DNA from: CAVVNN01 sp963749605
Lineage (GTDB): Bacteria; Actinomycetota; Thermoleophilia; Solirubrobacterales; 70-9
DNA length: 64,000 nt
Reading direction: 5' to 3'
Assembly: GCA_963749605.1 (NCBI GenBank)
Contig: CAVVNN010000002.1
Location: 868,001 to 932,000, forward strand
Position numbers and translations under genes: made by a program. Positions 48,466 through 56,812 of the stretch are shown piece by piece. Within the stretch, counting starts at the first letter, position 1. Every line of letters begins with the position of its first letter. The notes under the pieces are model-generated. The model was not told where the DNA came from. It did not search any database and saw only the letters and a program-made list of their open reading frames with translations.

Positions 48466-48837
48466 TTGGCGCACGAGCAAGATCAGCATGTAACCGAAGT
48501 GGCCGACGCGAGCCGTCGGACTCGCCTCGCCAACGAACGCACCGAGCTGGCCTGGTGGCGAACCGGCCTGACCGCGCTCGCGGTGGCGCTGGGGGTCGGC
48601 AGGGTCGTGCCGGAGCTGAACAACAGCACGGTGCGCTGGCCCTATGTCCTCGTTGGCGTCGGCTTCGCCCTCTGGGGCGTCCTGGCGATCGCTCAGGGGA
48701 GAAGGCGCAGCGCCTCGGTGGAGCGGGCGCTCGCCGCCGGACGCTTCCCCGGGCCGCCGGGCTGGGCGCACGCCGCGCTCAGCGTCGGCGGCATCGTGCT
48801 CGGCCTGCTGACCGCAATCCTCATTCTCTTGGACTGA
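48466..48837 (+). CDS. DUF202 membrane protein
   Basis: A 123-aa protein of the YidH/DUF202 family. The N-terminal signature TRLANERTELAWWRTGLTAL is followed by three membrane helices. The function is unknown, although the family is widespread. It starts at TTG 48466, 10 nt after the MmpL stop, and is probably the last gene of the padR-mmpL unit. Its 3' end overlaps the convergent phosphoesterase gene by 17 nt. Confidence 0.82.
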   Translation: MAHEQDQHVTEVADASRRTRLANERTELAWWRTGLTALAVALGVGRVVPELNNSTVRWPYVLVGVGFALWGVLAIAQGRRRSASVERALAAGRFPGPPGWAHAALSVGGIVLGLLTAILILLD

Positions 48838-50479
48838 CAGTCGATTCTTCCGGCGAGGCGGTGTACACGGTGCTGTCGAACGGGCTGAGCGCGGGGTTGG
48901 CGGCGTAGCCGAGCGGCTGCTGGCCGAAGAGTTCCTCGATGCTGCGCAACAGCGAGAAGTGGTTGTAGTAGCCGGTTTCGTTGACGCTGCCGGCTTTGAC
49001 GTAGGGGGAGATCAGCAGCAGCCCGACGCGTCCGCCGCCGCCGGTTTCCCTGACCGGCCCGCTGGCGGGAGGGGTGGCCGTCGACGGTGGCGGCAGGTTG
49101 GGGTATTCGGGTGTGGCGCAGCATGAGCTGGAGTCGGCGCTGGGCCCGGCTTGAGGCGCCTGGTCGAAGGTGATCGCGACCAGGCCGCCTTCTTTGTAGG
49201 CCGGAGAGGCGGTGATCTCGGGCACGACGGTCCGCAGGAAGCCTTCGGCGCCGGCGAGGCCCGCGGGCTGTTCGGGCGCGCAGGGCGCTTCGTTGCCGTC
49301 GTGGCAGGCGTTGGGGACGACGTAAGAGAACGAAGGGGTCGTTTTCGCTTTTTCCAGGTCGGCGCTCAGCCGGTCGAGGCCGACGTCGTCTTCGCTGCAT
49401 TCGGGGCTTTCGGTCAGCGCCGAGAAGTAGACGAACGGGTTGCGCCAGGTCTCGTAGGCGTCGCCGGGGAGGGGGGCCGTGCTGGCGTCGGGGCTGCCGA
49501 GCGCCGGGTGACGGCAGCTGGCCGGCTGGCCCGCAGCCTCGCCGTTGGCGATGTCCTCGACGTAGGCCCTCCAGGTCAGGTGCGCGGCGGCGAGCTGGCC
49601 CGGCAGCGTCTGGGTTGTGGACGGATAGACGCAGCCGCTGCCTTCCACCTGTTCTTCGGCGCCGGCCGTGCCGGGGGCGATCGCGGTGTATTCGGGGCAG
49701 TTGACGGCCGTCTGCGGAGTCGGCCCCTGGCCGCTGAGCAGGGCGACCTCGTTGGCGAGCCCGCCCTGGGTCACCGCGTAGTAGTTGGAGAGCAGCTCGC
49801 CCTGGCCGGCGAGCGTCTTCGCGAGGTACGGCGCGGTCGACGCCTTGCCGAAGGCTTCTTCGTAGCCATGGCCGTCGAGCACGATCAGGAAGACGTGCTT
49901 GACTTCCGGCAGGGTTTCTTCTTCCGGGAGTTCCGGCGGCAGCTGGGGAGGCGGTGCGCTCGATTCGGGTTCGGCTTCCGGCGTTTCGGAGGCCGGGAGA
50001 AGAGGTTCTTCGGCGACTGGCGCCAGCGCGGCCGGTTCGGGCGCAAAGCTCGGGGCGCTCGCGGGTTCGGGCGAGCTTTCCGAGGATCCTTCTTCCGCCA
50101 TTTCCAGGATGATCGGCGCGAACCCCGCGCTCTTCGCAAACGGGCTGGTCACCGACCCGATCACGACGCCGGCGGCGAGCAGCGCCATCACCGCGACCGC
50201 GGCGATCTGCGGGGAGGGCATGAAGCGCCAGTAGCCGGCCTCCTCGGCCCCCTGCTCCGCGGGCGCAACCGGGGGACCGCCTGCGACCGTGGCGCCGGGA
50301 CGGGGGCGCCCACCCTTCCTCAGGCCCTCGACGCGGTTCGCGACGACGACCGGCAGCGGACCTCGCCGGGCCCCGCACTCGAGGCAGTAGCGCTGGCTGG
50401 CCGAGAGCGCGGCGGCGCAATCCGCGCAGGCCTCGGCCCGGGCCTTGCGGGGACCCTCGTCGTCGTTGGGAACAGTCAC
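48821..50479 (-). CDS. membrane-anchored phosphoesterase with N-terminal zinc ribbon
   Basis: A 552-aa protein in four parts. A zinc ribbon has C18-x2-C21 and C32-x2-C35. A membrane helix spans about 90-110. A Glu/Pro/Ser-rich linker covers about 122-190. An extracytoplasmic phosphoesterase domain starts at KHVFLIVLDGHGYEEAFGK near 195 and includes YVVPNACHDGNEAPC, VAITFDQAP and LLLISPYVKAGSVNETGYYN, features of the acid-phosphatase/phospholipase-C-like family. The ribbon would be cytoplasmic and the enzyme outside. The divergent neighbour carries a nearly identical ribbon. The substrate (phospholipid, teichoic-type polymer or phosphomonoester) is unknown. Confidence 0.86.
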   Translation of the reverse strand: MTVPNDDEGPRKARAEACADCAAALSASQRYCLECGARRGPLPVVVANRVEGLRKGGRPRPGATVAGGPPVAPAEQGAEEAGYWRFMPSPQIAAVAVMALLAAGVVIGSVTSPFAKSAGFAPIILEMAEEGSSESSPEPASAPSFAPEPAALAPVAEEPLLPASETPEAEPESSAPPPQLPPELPEEETLPEVKHVFLIVLDGHGYEEAFGKASTAPYLAKTLAGQGELLSNYYAVTQGGLANEVALLSGQGPTPQTAVNCPEYTAIAPGTAGAEEQVEGSGCVYPSTTQTLPGQLAAAHLTWRAYVEDIANGEAAGQPASCRHPALGSPDASTAPLPGDAYETWRNPFVYFSALTESPECSEDDVGLDRLSADLEKAKTTPSFSYVVPNACHDGNEAPCAPEQPAGLAGAEGFLRTVVPEITASPAYKEGGLVAITFDQAPQAGPSADSSSCCATPEYPNLPPPSTATPPASGPVRETGGGGRVGLLLISPYVKAGSVNETGYYNHFSLLRSIEELFGQQPLGYAANPALSPFDSTVYTASPEESTVSPRE

Positions 50480-50683
50480 GCCGTGGTAAGTCTCGCGACC
50501 CCTTTCACCCTCGATGTGAAGATTTCGAGTCCGGGCTTTTCACAACTCGTCAACATCTGGCGCGCGAGCGCCGCGACAATCACCGGGATCGCCCGAATGG
50601 ACTCGACCGACGTTTCGACCCAAGCCTTCGTCCAGCCCGAGATCGCTCCCGCACTCCGCGAGCCCGAGCTCTCAGCCCCCTCG

Positions 50684-51297
50684 ATGGACCCCACAACCCA
50701 TATCCAAGCCTCCCCTGTCCAGGCGGGGACCGGTGCCCCTCCTGCGGGGCTGTGCTGGCGGCCGACCAGCGCTACTGCCTCGAGTGCGGGGTGCGGCGCG
50801 GCGATCCCCGCCTTCCCTTCATGGACGCCGTCGTCCTGATGGACGCGGTGAAGCGCCCGCGCCAGGGCCCTCCCCCTCCCCCCAAGAAGAAACGGTCGGG
50901 CATCTCGCCGAACGCCGCGCTGATCACCGGGGTCGGAACGTTGCTGCTCGCGCTCGGCATCGGCGTCCTGATCGGGCGCTCGGGCGAACAGACCGCCTCC
51001 ACTCCGACGCAGGCCGCGCCGATCGTGATCCACAGCGGCGGCGGCGAAGCAGCCAAGGAAGGGTCGAGCGCCAAGACCAACATCGGGGGCGGCGCCGCCA
51101 ACAACTCGAAGACCAAGAAGAAGAGCGTCGCCGCGATCAAGAAGGAAGCCGAATCGGGTGCGGCCGCGGAAGAAGTCCTCAAGCCGGCGGCGGGAGTCAA
51201 GCTGCCGCCTCCGACCGTGCAGCCCGGCGGAAAGTGCGAAAGCGGCACCGCCGGCTGCAGAGACGGCAAATTCAACGGGAACTTCTTCGGCGAATGA
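50684..51297 (+). CDS. zinc-ribbon membrane protein, unknown function (probable frameshift near start)
   Basis: About 204 aa. A ribbon CPSCGAVLAADQRYCLECGV, almost the same as that of the divergent phosphoesterase, is followed by a basic Pro/Lys stretch and a membrane helix (ISPNAALITGVGTLLLALGI). The extracytoplasmic tail is rich in Gly, Ala, Lys and Thr and ends with a two-Cys segment (GGKCESGTAGCRDGKFNGNF). The ribbon's first half has no in-frame start; one missing G near 50728 would join it to ATG 50684 and fits the length. If the sequence is right, GTG 50752 would give a shorter form with half a ribbon. It overlaps the next gene (ATGA). Confidence 0.68.
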
Positions 51298-51737
51298 TCT
51301 CGATGCCGAAAGCGCTGCGGAACCCGCGACGCGCCGCGGCGGCGGCTTCGAAGCCTGCCCAGCCGCCGTCGCCATCGGGGTCCCCCACCTCGCCGAGCCC
51401 GGCGATCGGGCAGGATCTGCTCGTCGACCTCCAGCGCCGCCGCGACCAGCTGATCGCGCGGGTCGCCGAGCTGCAGTGGGACCTGGGCGGCCTCGTCTAC
51501 GAGATGGCGATCCGCAACCGGATCAAGGTCGAGGTGCTGGTCAAACGCGCGGTCGCCCTGCAGGACGCCGACGCGGAACTGAGCGAGGTCGAACGCATCG
51601 TGCGGACGGAGGAGACCGGAACGGCCGGCTCGTGCTCACGCTGCGGCGCCCCGCACAGCGCCGGCGCCACCTACTGCTGGCAGTGCGGGCAGTCGCTGCT
51701 CGAGCAGGTCCCCAGCGACGCGATCCTCCGTCGCTGA
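51294..51737 (+). CDS. coiled-coil protein with C-terminal zinc ribbon
   Basis: A 147-aa soluble protein. It has a Pro/Ser/Ala-rich leader (about residues 1-40), a long amphipathic helix (DLLVDLQRRRDQLIARVAEL to DADAELSEVERIV), and a zinc ribbon with CSRCGAP and CWQCGQS at residues about 117-137. The start ATG overlaps the preceding stop, so it is translationally coupled to the ribbon-membrane protein. It may assemble with the neighbouring ribbon proteins. I recognise no named family. Confidence 0.75.
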   Translation: MISMPKALRNPRRAAAAASKPAQPPSPSGSPTSPSPAIGQDLLVDLQRRRDQLIARVAELQWDLGGLVYEMAIRNRIKVEVLVKRAVALQDADAELSEVERIVRTEETGTAGSCSRCGAPHSAGATYCWQCGQSLLEQVPSDAILRR

Positions 51738-51741
51738 ACCC

Positions 51742-52645
51742 TCAGCCGAAACGCCCGCTGACGTAGTCCCGCGTGCGCGGGTCCGCCGGGTTGGTGAAGA
51801 TCGTCGCGGTGTCGGTCGAACTCGACCAGAGTCCCGGCCGGTTCCCCTGCGCTGGAGTCGAGGCTGAAGAAGGCGGTTCGGTCGGCCACCCGAGCGGCCT
51901 GCTGCATGTTGTGGGTGACGATGACGATCGTGAAGCGGCCTTTGAGGCTGTGCATCAGCTCCTCGATCGACGCCGTCGCGATCGGGTCGAGCGCCGAGGC
52001 CGGCTCGTCGAGGAGCAGGACGTCGGGCTCGATCGCGATCGCGCGCGCGATGCAGAGGCGTTGCTGCTGGCCACCGGAGAGGCCGAGGGCGCTGTCGCGG
52101 AGCCGGTCCTTGACCTCGTCCCAGAGAGCCGCTCCGCGCAGGGCCCCCTCGACCCGCTCGTCCAGACCCCGCTTCATGCCCAGGTTGCGCGGGGCCCAGG
52201 CGACGTTGTCGTAGATCGACTTCGGGAACGGGTTTGGTTTCTGGAAGACCATCCCGATCCGGCGGCGGACCTCGACCGGGTCGACGTTGCCGCCGTACAT
52301 GTCATGCCCGTGGTAGAGGATCTGGCCGTCGATCCTGAAGCTGGAAACCGAGTCGTTCATCCGGTTGAGGCTGCGGATGAAGGTCGACTTGCCGCAGCCA
52401 GAGGGACCGATCAGAGCGGTGATGCGGCCGCGAGGAACACAGAGGTTGACGCCGCTCAGGGCCTGTTTGCTGCCGTAGAAGACGGAGACGTCGATGGCTT
52501 CGAAGACCGACTCGACCGATATCTCGGACGGCCTCCCGCTGAGCGGACCGGCGTGTGTGAGCGGGCCGGTCTGGATCCTGACCCGCGATGGCGCCGGTGC
52601 GGGCTCCGAGCCGAAGCCTGGGGAGTCGACTCTGCTGACGTTCAT
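51742..52645 (-). CDS. pstB: phosphate ABC transporter ATP-binding protein (one frameshift)
   Basis: ATPase of the high-affinity phosphate importer. The sequence has Walker A in LIGPSGCGKSTFIRSLNRMN, the Q-loop in MVFQKPNPFPKSIYDNV, the ABC signature LSGGQQQRLCIARAIA, and Walker B in VLLLDEPASALDP. An N-terminal extension of about 50 residues precedes the core. One extra base near 51814 shifts the last 20 codons; corrected, they read TATIFTNPADPRTRDYVSGR and the gene stops at 51742. The ATG at 52645 overlaps pstA by 4 nt. Confidence 0.95.
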
Positions 52646-53517
52646 CTCGCCATCTTCGAACGGCTGCGCGCAAGCACCGCTCTTGCGGTGAGGCTCGTGA
52701 CCATGATGAACGTGAGCAGGACGAGGCCCGCGCCCCAAGCGCGGGTGAACCCTTCGGGGTTCGCTTCCTCGGACAGGGTGTAGATGGTGACCGGAATGTT
52801 CGGCACCGCCTGGAAGGGATTGAAGGACACCCTGCTCCCGTCGTACACCGAGGAGATGAGGATCAGGGGGGCCGTCTCACCCGCCGCGCGAGCGACCGCG
52901 AGTACGGTCGAGGTGACGATGCCACCCAGGGCGCTTGGCAGGATCACCGTGAGCACCGTGCGCCAGCGGCTGACGCCTAGAGCGTCTGCCGCTTCCCGCA
53001 GGTTGCCGGGGACCAGCAGCAGGATCTCCTGGGTCCCGCGAGCGATCAGCGGCAGCATGATGATTGCCAGCGCTACCGCCGCCGCGATAGCCGACTGCTG
53101 GTGCCCGTATACGAGCAGGCCGAAGACGAACAGGCCGATGATGATCGAAGGCAATCCGTTGAGGAGGTCAAGCGCGAGGCGAATCGCGGCGGCGGGCCGT
53201 CCCCTGCCGAACTCGGTCAGATAGAGGGCGACCAGAACCCCGATCGGCGTCGCAATCAACGTCGCGATCGCGACTACCTCGGCGGTTCCGACGAGTGCCG
53301 GCCCTATTCCATTTGGCTCGCCCTGGAAAAGGAATTCGAAGCTGAGCGCGGCGGCCCCGCGCACGAACACCGAGTAGACGACTATCGCTAGAGCGCCGAC
53401 CGCCAGCGCCGCGGCGACGGTCGCGCCATACTCGGCGAAGCGGCTGAAGGCCCGCCGCCGGCGCAGGTTGCCGGTCGGTGTCAGTGGCGCGGTCGGGTCG
53501 AAGCTGGCGTCGCTCAT
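52642..53517 (-). CDS. pstA: phosphate ABC transporter permease PstA
   Basis: A 291-aa inner-membrane permease with six helices and the binding-protein-dependent EAA-type loop (EAADALGVSRWRTVLTVILP near residue 190). It shows LYLTEFGRGRPAAAIRLALD and LLNGLPSIIIGLFVFGLLVY, typical of PstA. The ATG at 53517 overlaps the pstC stop (ATGA). A much longer open frame upstream lies inside pstC and is rejected. Confidence 0.95.
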   Translation of the reverse strand: MSDASFDPTAPLTPTGNLRRRRAFSRFAEYGATVAAALAVGALAIVVYSVFVRGAAALSFEFLFQGEPNGIGPALVGTAEVVAIATLIATPIGVLVALYLTEFGRGRPAAAIRLALDLLNGLPSIIIGLFVFGLLVYGHQQSAIAAAVALAIIMLPLIARGTQEILLLVPGNLREAADALGVSRWRTVLTVILPSALGGIVTSTVLAVARAAGETAPLILISSVYDGSRVSFNPFQAVPNIPVTIYTLSEEANPEGFTRAWGAGLVLLTFIMVTSLTARAVLARSRSKMAR

Positions 53518-54521
53518 CGCGCCAATCCCCTTTGCGAGACGTCGAATCGCCTGCCGATCCACTGGGCGCAGAGGTTCGATAACAACCCGATCACGAGCAG
53601 GATGACTCCCAGGTAAAAGAGAGATGCCTGGTGCAACTGGGTGATTGCTCCCGGGAACTGGTTTGCGATACGGGCCGCAAGCGTGTCGCCGGTTTCGAAC
53701 AGCGAGGCTTTGATCTGCGACCCGGCGCCGATCACCTGCGCAACCGCGATCGCCTCTCCTAGCGCGCGCCCAAGTCCGAGCAGTGAGGCGGCGACCACGC
53801 CCGAAGCGGTGCTCGGCAGCACCACCCCTCGGACAACCTCCCAACGCGTCGCCCCCAGGGCGCTCGCCCCGTCCTGCATCTCCTGGGGGACGGAGAGGAA
53901 CAGATCGCGCGAGATCGAGGCGATGATCGGGATGATCATTATCGTCAGGATCAGGCTCGCCGTGAAGACGCTGGACCCCGTCGTCTGGGGAGGACCGAAG
54001 AGCGGGATGAACCCGAGCGTGTCGTGCAGGAACGGCTCAAGGTGTTCGTGCGCGAACGGGGCAAGGATGATGAGTCCCCAGAAGCCAAGGATGACGCTCG
54101 GGATCGCCGCCAGCATCTCGACCAGTGGCGAGATGAGCCCCCGCAGCCCCCGTGGGGCGAGAAGGCTCAGATAGAGACCGATCGAGATCGCGATTGGCGC
54201 CCCTAGGAAGAGTGCGAAGAAGGAGCTGACCACGGTGCCGAATAGGACCGAGCCGGCACCGAAGTCTTCGAAGGGCGGGTTCGGTTGCCAGGTTGTGTGA
54301 AAGACGAACCCCGCTCCGAGCTTGGAAATCGCCGGGCTGGCTCCGTGCACGATTTCATAGCCGACCAGGATCAGGATCGTGGCCGTAAGCAATGCGGCCA
54401 GGGCGCAAACACCGAAGAGAAGGCCATCGCCAAAGCGGTCGAGCGAACGCTGCCGGTCGCGCCGGCGGGACCCGGTGGCGGGAGTGTTGAACTGGGGCGC
54501 CGGGCCGACCGCGGTGCTCAT
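53514..54521 (-). CDS. pstC: phosphate ABC transporter permease PstC
   Basis: A 335-aa permease partner of PstA. It has a cytoplasmic basic N-terminus, the first helix near residues 33-55, the PstC motif WQPNPPFEDFGAGSVLFGTV, and the EAA-type loop DGASALGATRWEVVRGVVLP near 217. It starts at ATG 54521 and is divergent from pstS across a 251-bp control region with four repeated boxes. pstC-pstA-pstB are overlapping genes of one operon. Confidence 0.95.
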   Translation of the reverse strand: MSTAVGPAPQFNTPATGSRRRDRQRSLDRFGDGLLFGVCALAALLTATILILVGYEIVHGASPAISKLGAGFVFHTTWQPNPPFEDFGAGSVLFGTVVSSFFALFLGAPIAISIGLYLSLLAPRGLRGLISPLVEMLAAIPSVILGFWGLIILAPFAHEHLEPFLHDTLGFIPLFGPPQTTGSSVFTASLILTIMIIPIIASISRDLFLSVPQEMQDGASALGATRWEVVRGVVLPSTASGVVAASLLGLGRALGEAIAVAQVIGAGSQIKASLFETGDTLAARIANQFPGAITQLHQASLFYLGVILLVIGLLSNLCAQWIGRRFDVSQRGLAR

Positions 54522-54574
54522 AGCCGCGCAGCGTAGACGAGATCACTTTCCTTTCCCACCATGTGTGGTCAATT

Positions 54575-54678
54575 TTCACAGAATTGACACAAGTGACTCT
54601 TTGGTGTTCACAAATTTGCAACATGTTTGGGACGTTTTCACATATTTGAAACACCACTACTTTCACACGATTGAAACA
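54575..54678. promoter_or_regulatory. four pho-box-like repeats between pstC and pstS
   Basis: Four 17-bp copies fit TTCACANNNTTGMMACA at 54575-54591, 54607-54623, 54637-54653 and 54662-54678, with start-to-start spacings of 32, 30 and 25 bp. They lie in an AT-rich island in an otherwise very GC-rich window, between the divergent pstC and pstS starts. TTCAC-type direct repeats resemble actinobacterial PhoP boxes. Binding by a PhoP/PhoB-type regulator under phosphate starvation is inferred. Confidence 0.8.
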
Positions 54679-54772
54679 TCAGCTCAACTTCCTAGAGAGA
54701 TCCTGCGGACGCTCGGGGTGTTCAACCCCGTGGCAGAGACGGATAACGATCACGAGCCGAAAGGATTTCCTT

Positions 54773-55801
54773 TTGATTCGCAACAGGTTTGTTGGTGTCT
54801 TCATCGCGACAGTGGGCATGGTCGGTTGTATGTCGACGGTGTCGACAGCGGCCGCCTCCGCTGAAATTAAAGGCGCGGGCTCCACGCTGGTGGCGCCACT
54901 GATGGCGAACTGGATCAGCGGTTTCGAAGCCCGCACAAACGGCGCTGTCAAGGTCACCTACGGCTCGGTCGGTTCGGGAGCGGGAATCGCCCAGATCACC
55001 GCCCGGACTGTCGACTTCGGCGCCTCCGACGCCCCGCTCACGCCTGAACAGGCCGCGGCCTGCAATGGCTGCGTCCAAATCCCATGGGCGCTTTCGGGGG
55101 TTGGCATTGGGTACAACATCCCGGGAGTCAAACCGGGGAAGCTGAAACTGACCGGGAAGATCGTTGCCTCGATCTACCTCGGCAAGATCACCAAGTGGAA
55201 CGATCCCAAGATCAAGAAGCTGAATCCTGGGGTTCACCTGCCTGGCATGACCATCACTCCGGTCTTCCGCAGTGACGGCTCCGGCACGACGTACGCGTTC
55301 GCCCACTACGAGTCGAAGGTCAGCCCGGCGTTCAAGAGCAACATCGGCTACGCGACCACGGTCAGCTTCCTGCACGGGGTGGGCGGCAAAGGCAACTCCG
55401 GCGTCACCTCCGTTGTGCAGGCAACCAAGGGCTCGATCGGCTACATCGAGGCCTCCTACCTCGTGGCCGCGGGCCTCGGCGCCGCCTCCATGCAGAACAA
55501 GGCGGGTAATTTCGTCTACCCGAACCTGGAGAACATCGAAGAAGCGGCGTCCTCGGTGAAGCACGTGCCGCCGAGCAACGCAATCCCAATCGATGACGCA
55601 GCGAAGAAGTACAAAAATGCGTACCCAATCTCGACGTTCACCTACTGCATCGTCCCCCACGGGGCGCCGAAGAAGGCCGAACTCGAACAGTTCATCAGGT
55701 ACAACCTGACACTCGGCGCAAAATACGGCGCTGCGCTCGACTTCGGCAAATTGCCGAAGATCGTCATCAAAGCGGCGAACAACGCGCTCGCCTCACTCTA
55801 A
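54773..55801 (+). CDS. pstS: phosphate-binding protein PstS
   Basis: Extracytoplasmic phosphate receptor of the Pst importer, about 342 aa. It starts at TTG 54773 after GAAAGGA. The N-terminus (IRNRFVGVFIATVGMVGCMS, then TVSTAAASA) is a signal peptide; MVGC could be a lipobox, or cleavage may follow ASA. Phosphate ligands lie in IKGAGSTLVAPLM, FGASDAPLTPEQ and VFRSDGSGTTYAF. The C-terminus has TYCIVPHGAPKKAELEQFIR. It is read divergently from pstCAB, an uncommon arrangement, and ends at a strong terminator. Confidence 0.94.
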   Translation: MIRNRFVGVFIATVGMVGCMSTVSTAAASAEIKGAGSTLVAPLMANWISGFEARTNGAVKVTYGSVGSGAGIAQITARTVDFGASDAPLTPEQAAACNGCVQIPWALSGVGIGYNIPGVKPGKLKLTGKIVASIYLGKITKWNDPKIKKLNPGVHLPGMTITPVFRSDGSGTTYAFAHYESKVSPAFKSNIGYATTVSFLHGVGGKGNSGVTSVVQATKGSIGYIEASYLVAAGLGAASMQNKAGNFVYPNLENIEEAASSVKHVPPSNAIPIDDAAKKYKNAYPISTFTYCIVPHGAPKKAELEQFIRYNLTLGAKYGAALDFGKLPKIVIKAANNALASL

Positions 55802-55833
55802 GCGGAACTAGCGGCGGGAGGCGCCGCGGCTAC

Positions 55834-55875
55834 AAGACCGGCACAGGGCTCAGGGGCCCTGTGCCGGTCTTTTTT
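55834..55875 (+). terminator. rho-independent terminator after pstS
   Basis: A 16-bp perfect stem AAGACCGGCACAGGGC (55834-55849) and GCCCTGTGCCGGTCTT (55856-55871), with a 6-nt loop, continues into TTTTTATT. This is the clearest intrinsic terminator in the window. It would insulate pstS from the convergent MerR-type gene. Confidence 0.93.
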
Positions 55876-55902
55876 ATTGGCCGCCGACGGGGGCGGGAGG
55901 TT

Positions 55903-56744
55903 CTAGGCGAAGGCCTGGACGGCGCGGCGGCGGAGGTCTGCGTTGAGCAGGCCCGTCACCTCGCTGGGGCGCTCGCCGGCGGAGGGGACGGCGTCGCCGA
56001 TCGAGGCCGGTGGCGCGGAAGCCGAAGAGCGGGGCGACGAAGCCGAGCTCGCGGATCTTGCGGACCAGCTTGACCGCGTCGGCGGTGTCGGCGCCGGGGC
56101 CGCAGAGGACGATCGCGGTCGGGTCGAGGGCGCGCAGGGCGCGCTCGAGCCGCTCGTCGCCGAGCTCGTTGGAGAGCATCAGGACGCGGAAGCCGGCGCG
56201 GCGCAGGGCGAGGTCGAGCGCCTGCGCGTGGACCTCCTCGGCGTCGGAGCCGTGGCTGGAGTCGAGCAGCAGAATCCCCGCCGGGCGCGAGGCGGCGGAG
56301 GCGAGACGGCGAGCGCCGTGCAGCCAGCCGATCGCCCAGCGCGAGGCGAACTCCAGCTCGGCCTCGCGGTCGGGGTCGGCGGCGAGCTCGTCGATCGCCG
56401 GCAGCAGCAGCTCCTCGACCGTGCGCTCCAGCGGCCGCAGCGCCAGGCTCTGCTCGATCGCGCGGTCGGCGGCGTCCTCGTCGAAGGCTCTCCAACGCGG
56501 CCAGCAGGCCATCGCCGGTGGCCGGTGCCGCCTGGCGCTGGCGCGCCAGCTCGATCGCCGAGGAGATGTTGCCGGTCTGGGCGAGAGCGTCGCGCAGGGT
56601 CTGCAGCTCGACCAGCTCGTAGTTGCGGTGGTTGCCGACGGTGCGCTTCGGAACCGGGTAGCCGTAGCGGCGCTCCCAGCTGCGCAGCGTGTTGGGGCTG
56701 ACGCCGAGCACTTCGGCCGCTGCGTTGGTTCGGATTCCGGGCAT
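55903..56744 (-). CDS. MerR-type regulator with B12-binding-like domain (two frameshifts)
   Basis: A regulator of about 279 aa. The MerR HTH reads MPGIRTNAAAEVLGVSPNTL and RSWERRYGYPVPKRTVGNHR. A helical cap region follows, then a Rossmann-like domain (GILLLDSSHGSDAEEVHAQA, FRVLMLSNELGDERLERALR, AIVLCGPGADTADAVKLVRK), the architecture of CarH/LitR-type proteins. The cobalamin motif DxHxxG appears as EVHAQA: the axial His is kept but the Gly is replaced. B12 binding is therefore uncertain. Indels near 56487 and 56007 break the frame and fit the 842-nt span. Targets are unknown; no carotenoid genes are nearby. Confidence 0.78.
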
Positions 56745-56812
56745 CGCACAGGCATTCTTCCACCGCGAACTGCGGGTTTACACTCGGTTATGGACAGATT
56801 TCTCCGAATCTG

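Noticed and set aside
54575..54678. CRISPR array
   Set aside because: Four regularly spaced repeats exist, but they are 17 bp with 8-15 bp gaps, lie in a promoter region, and there are no cas genes.
55903..56744. CarH-type B12 photoreceptor
   Set aside because: The domain order fits, but the cobalamin motif lacks its Gly, no carotenoid genes are near, and the 3' part is frameshifted, so I call only a MerR-type regulator with a B12-binding-like domain.
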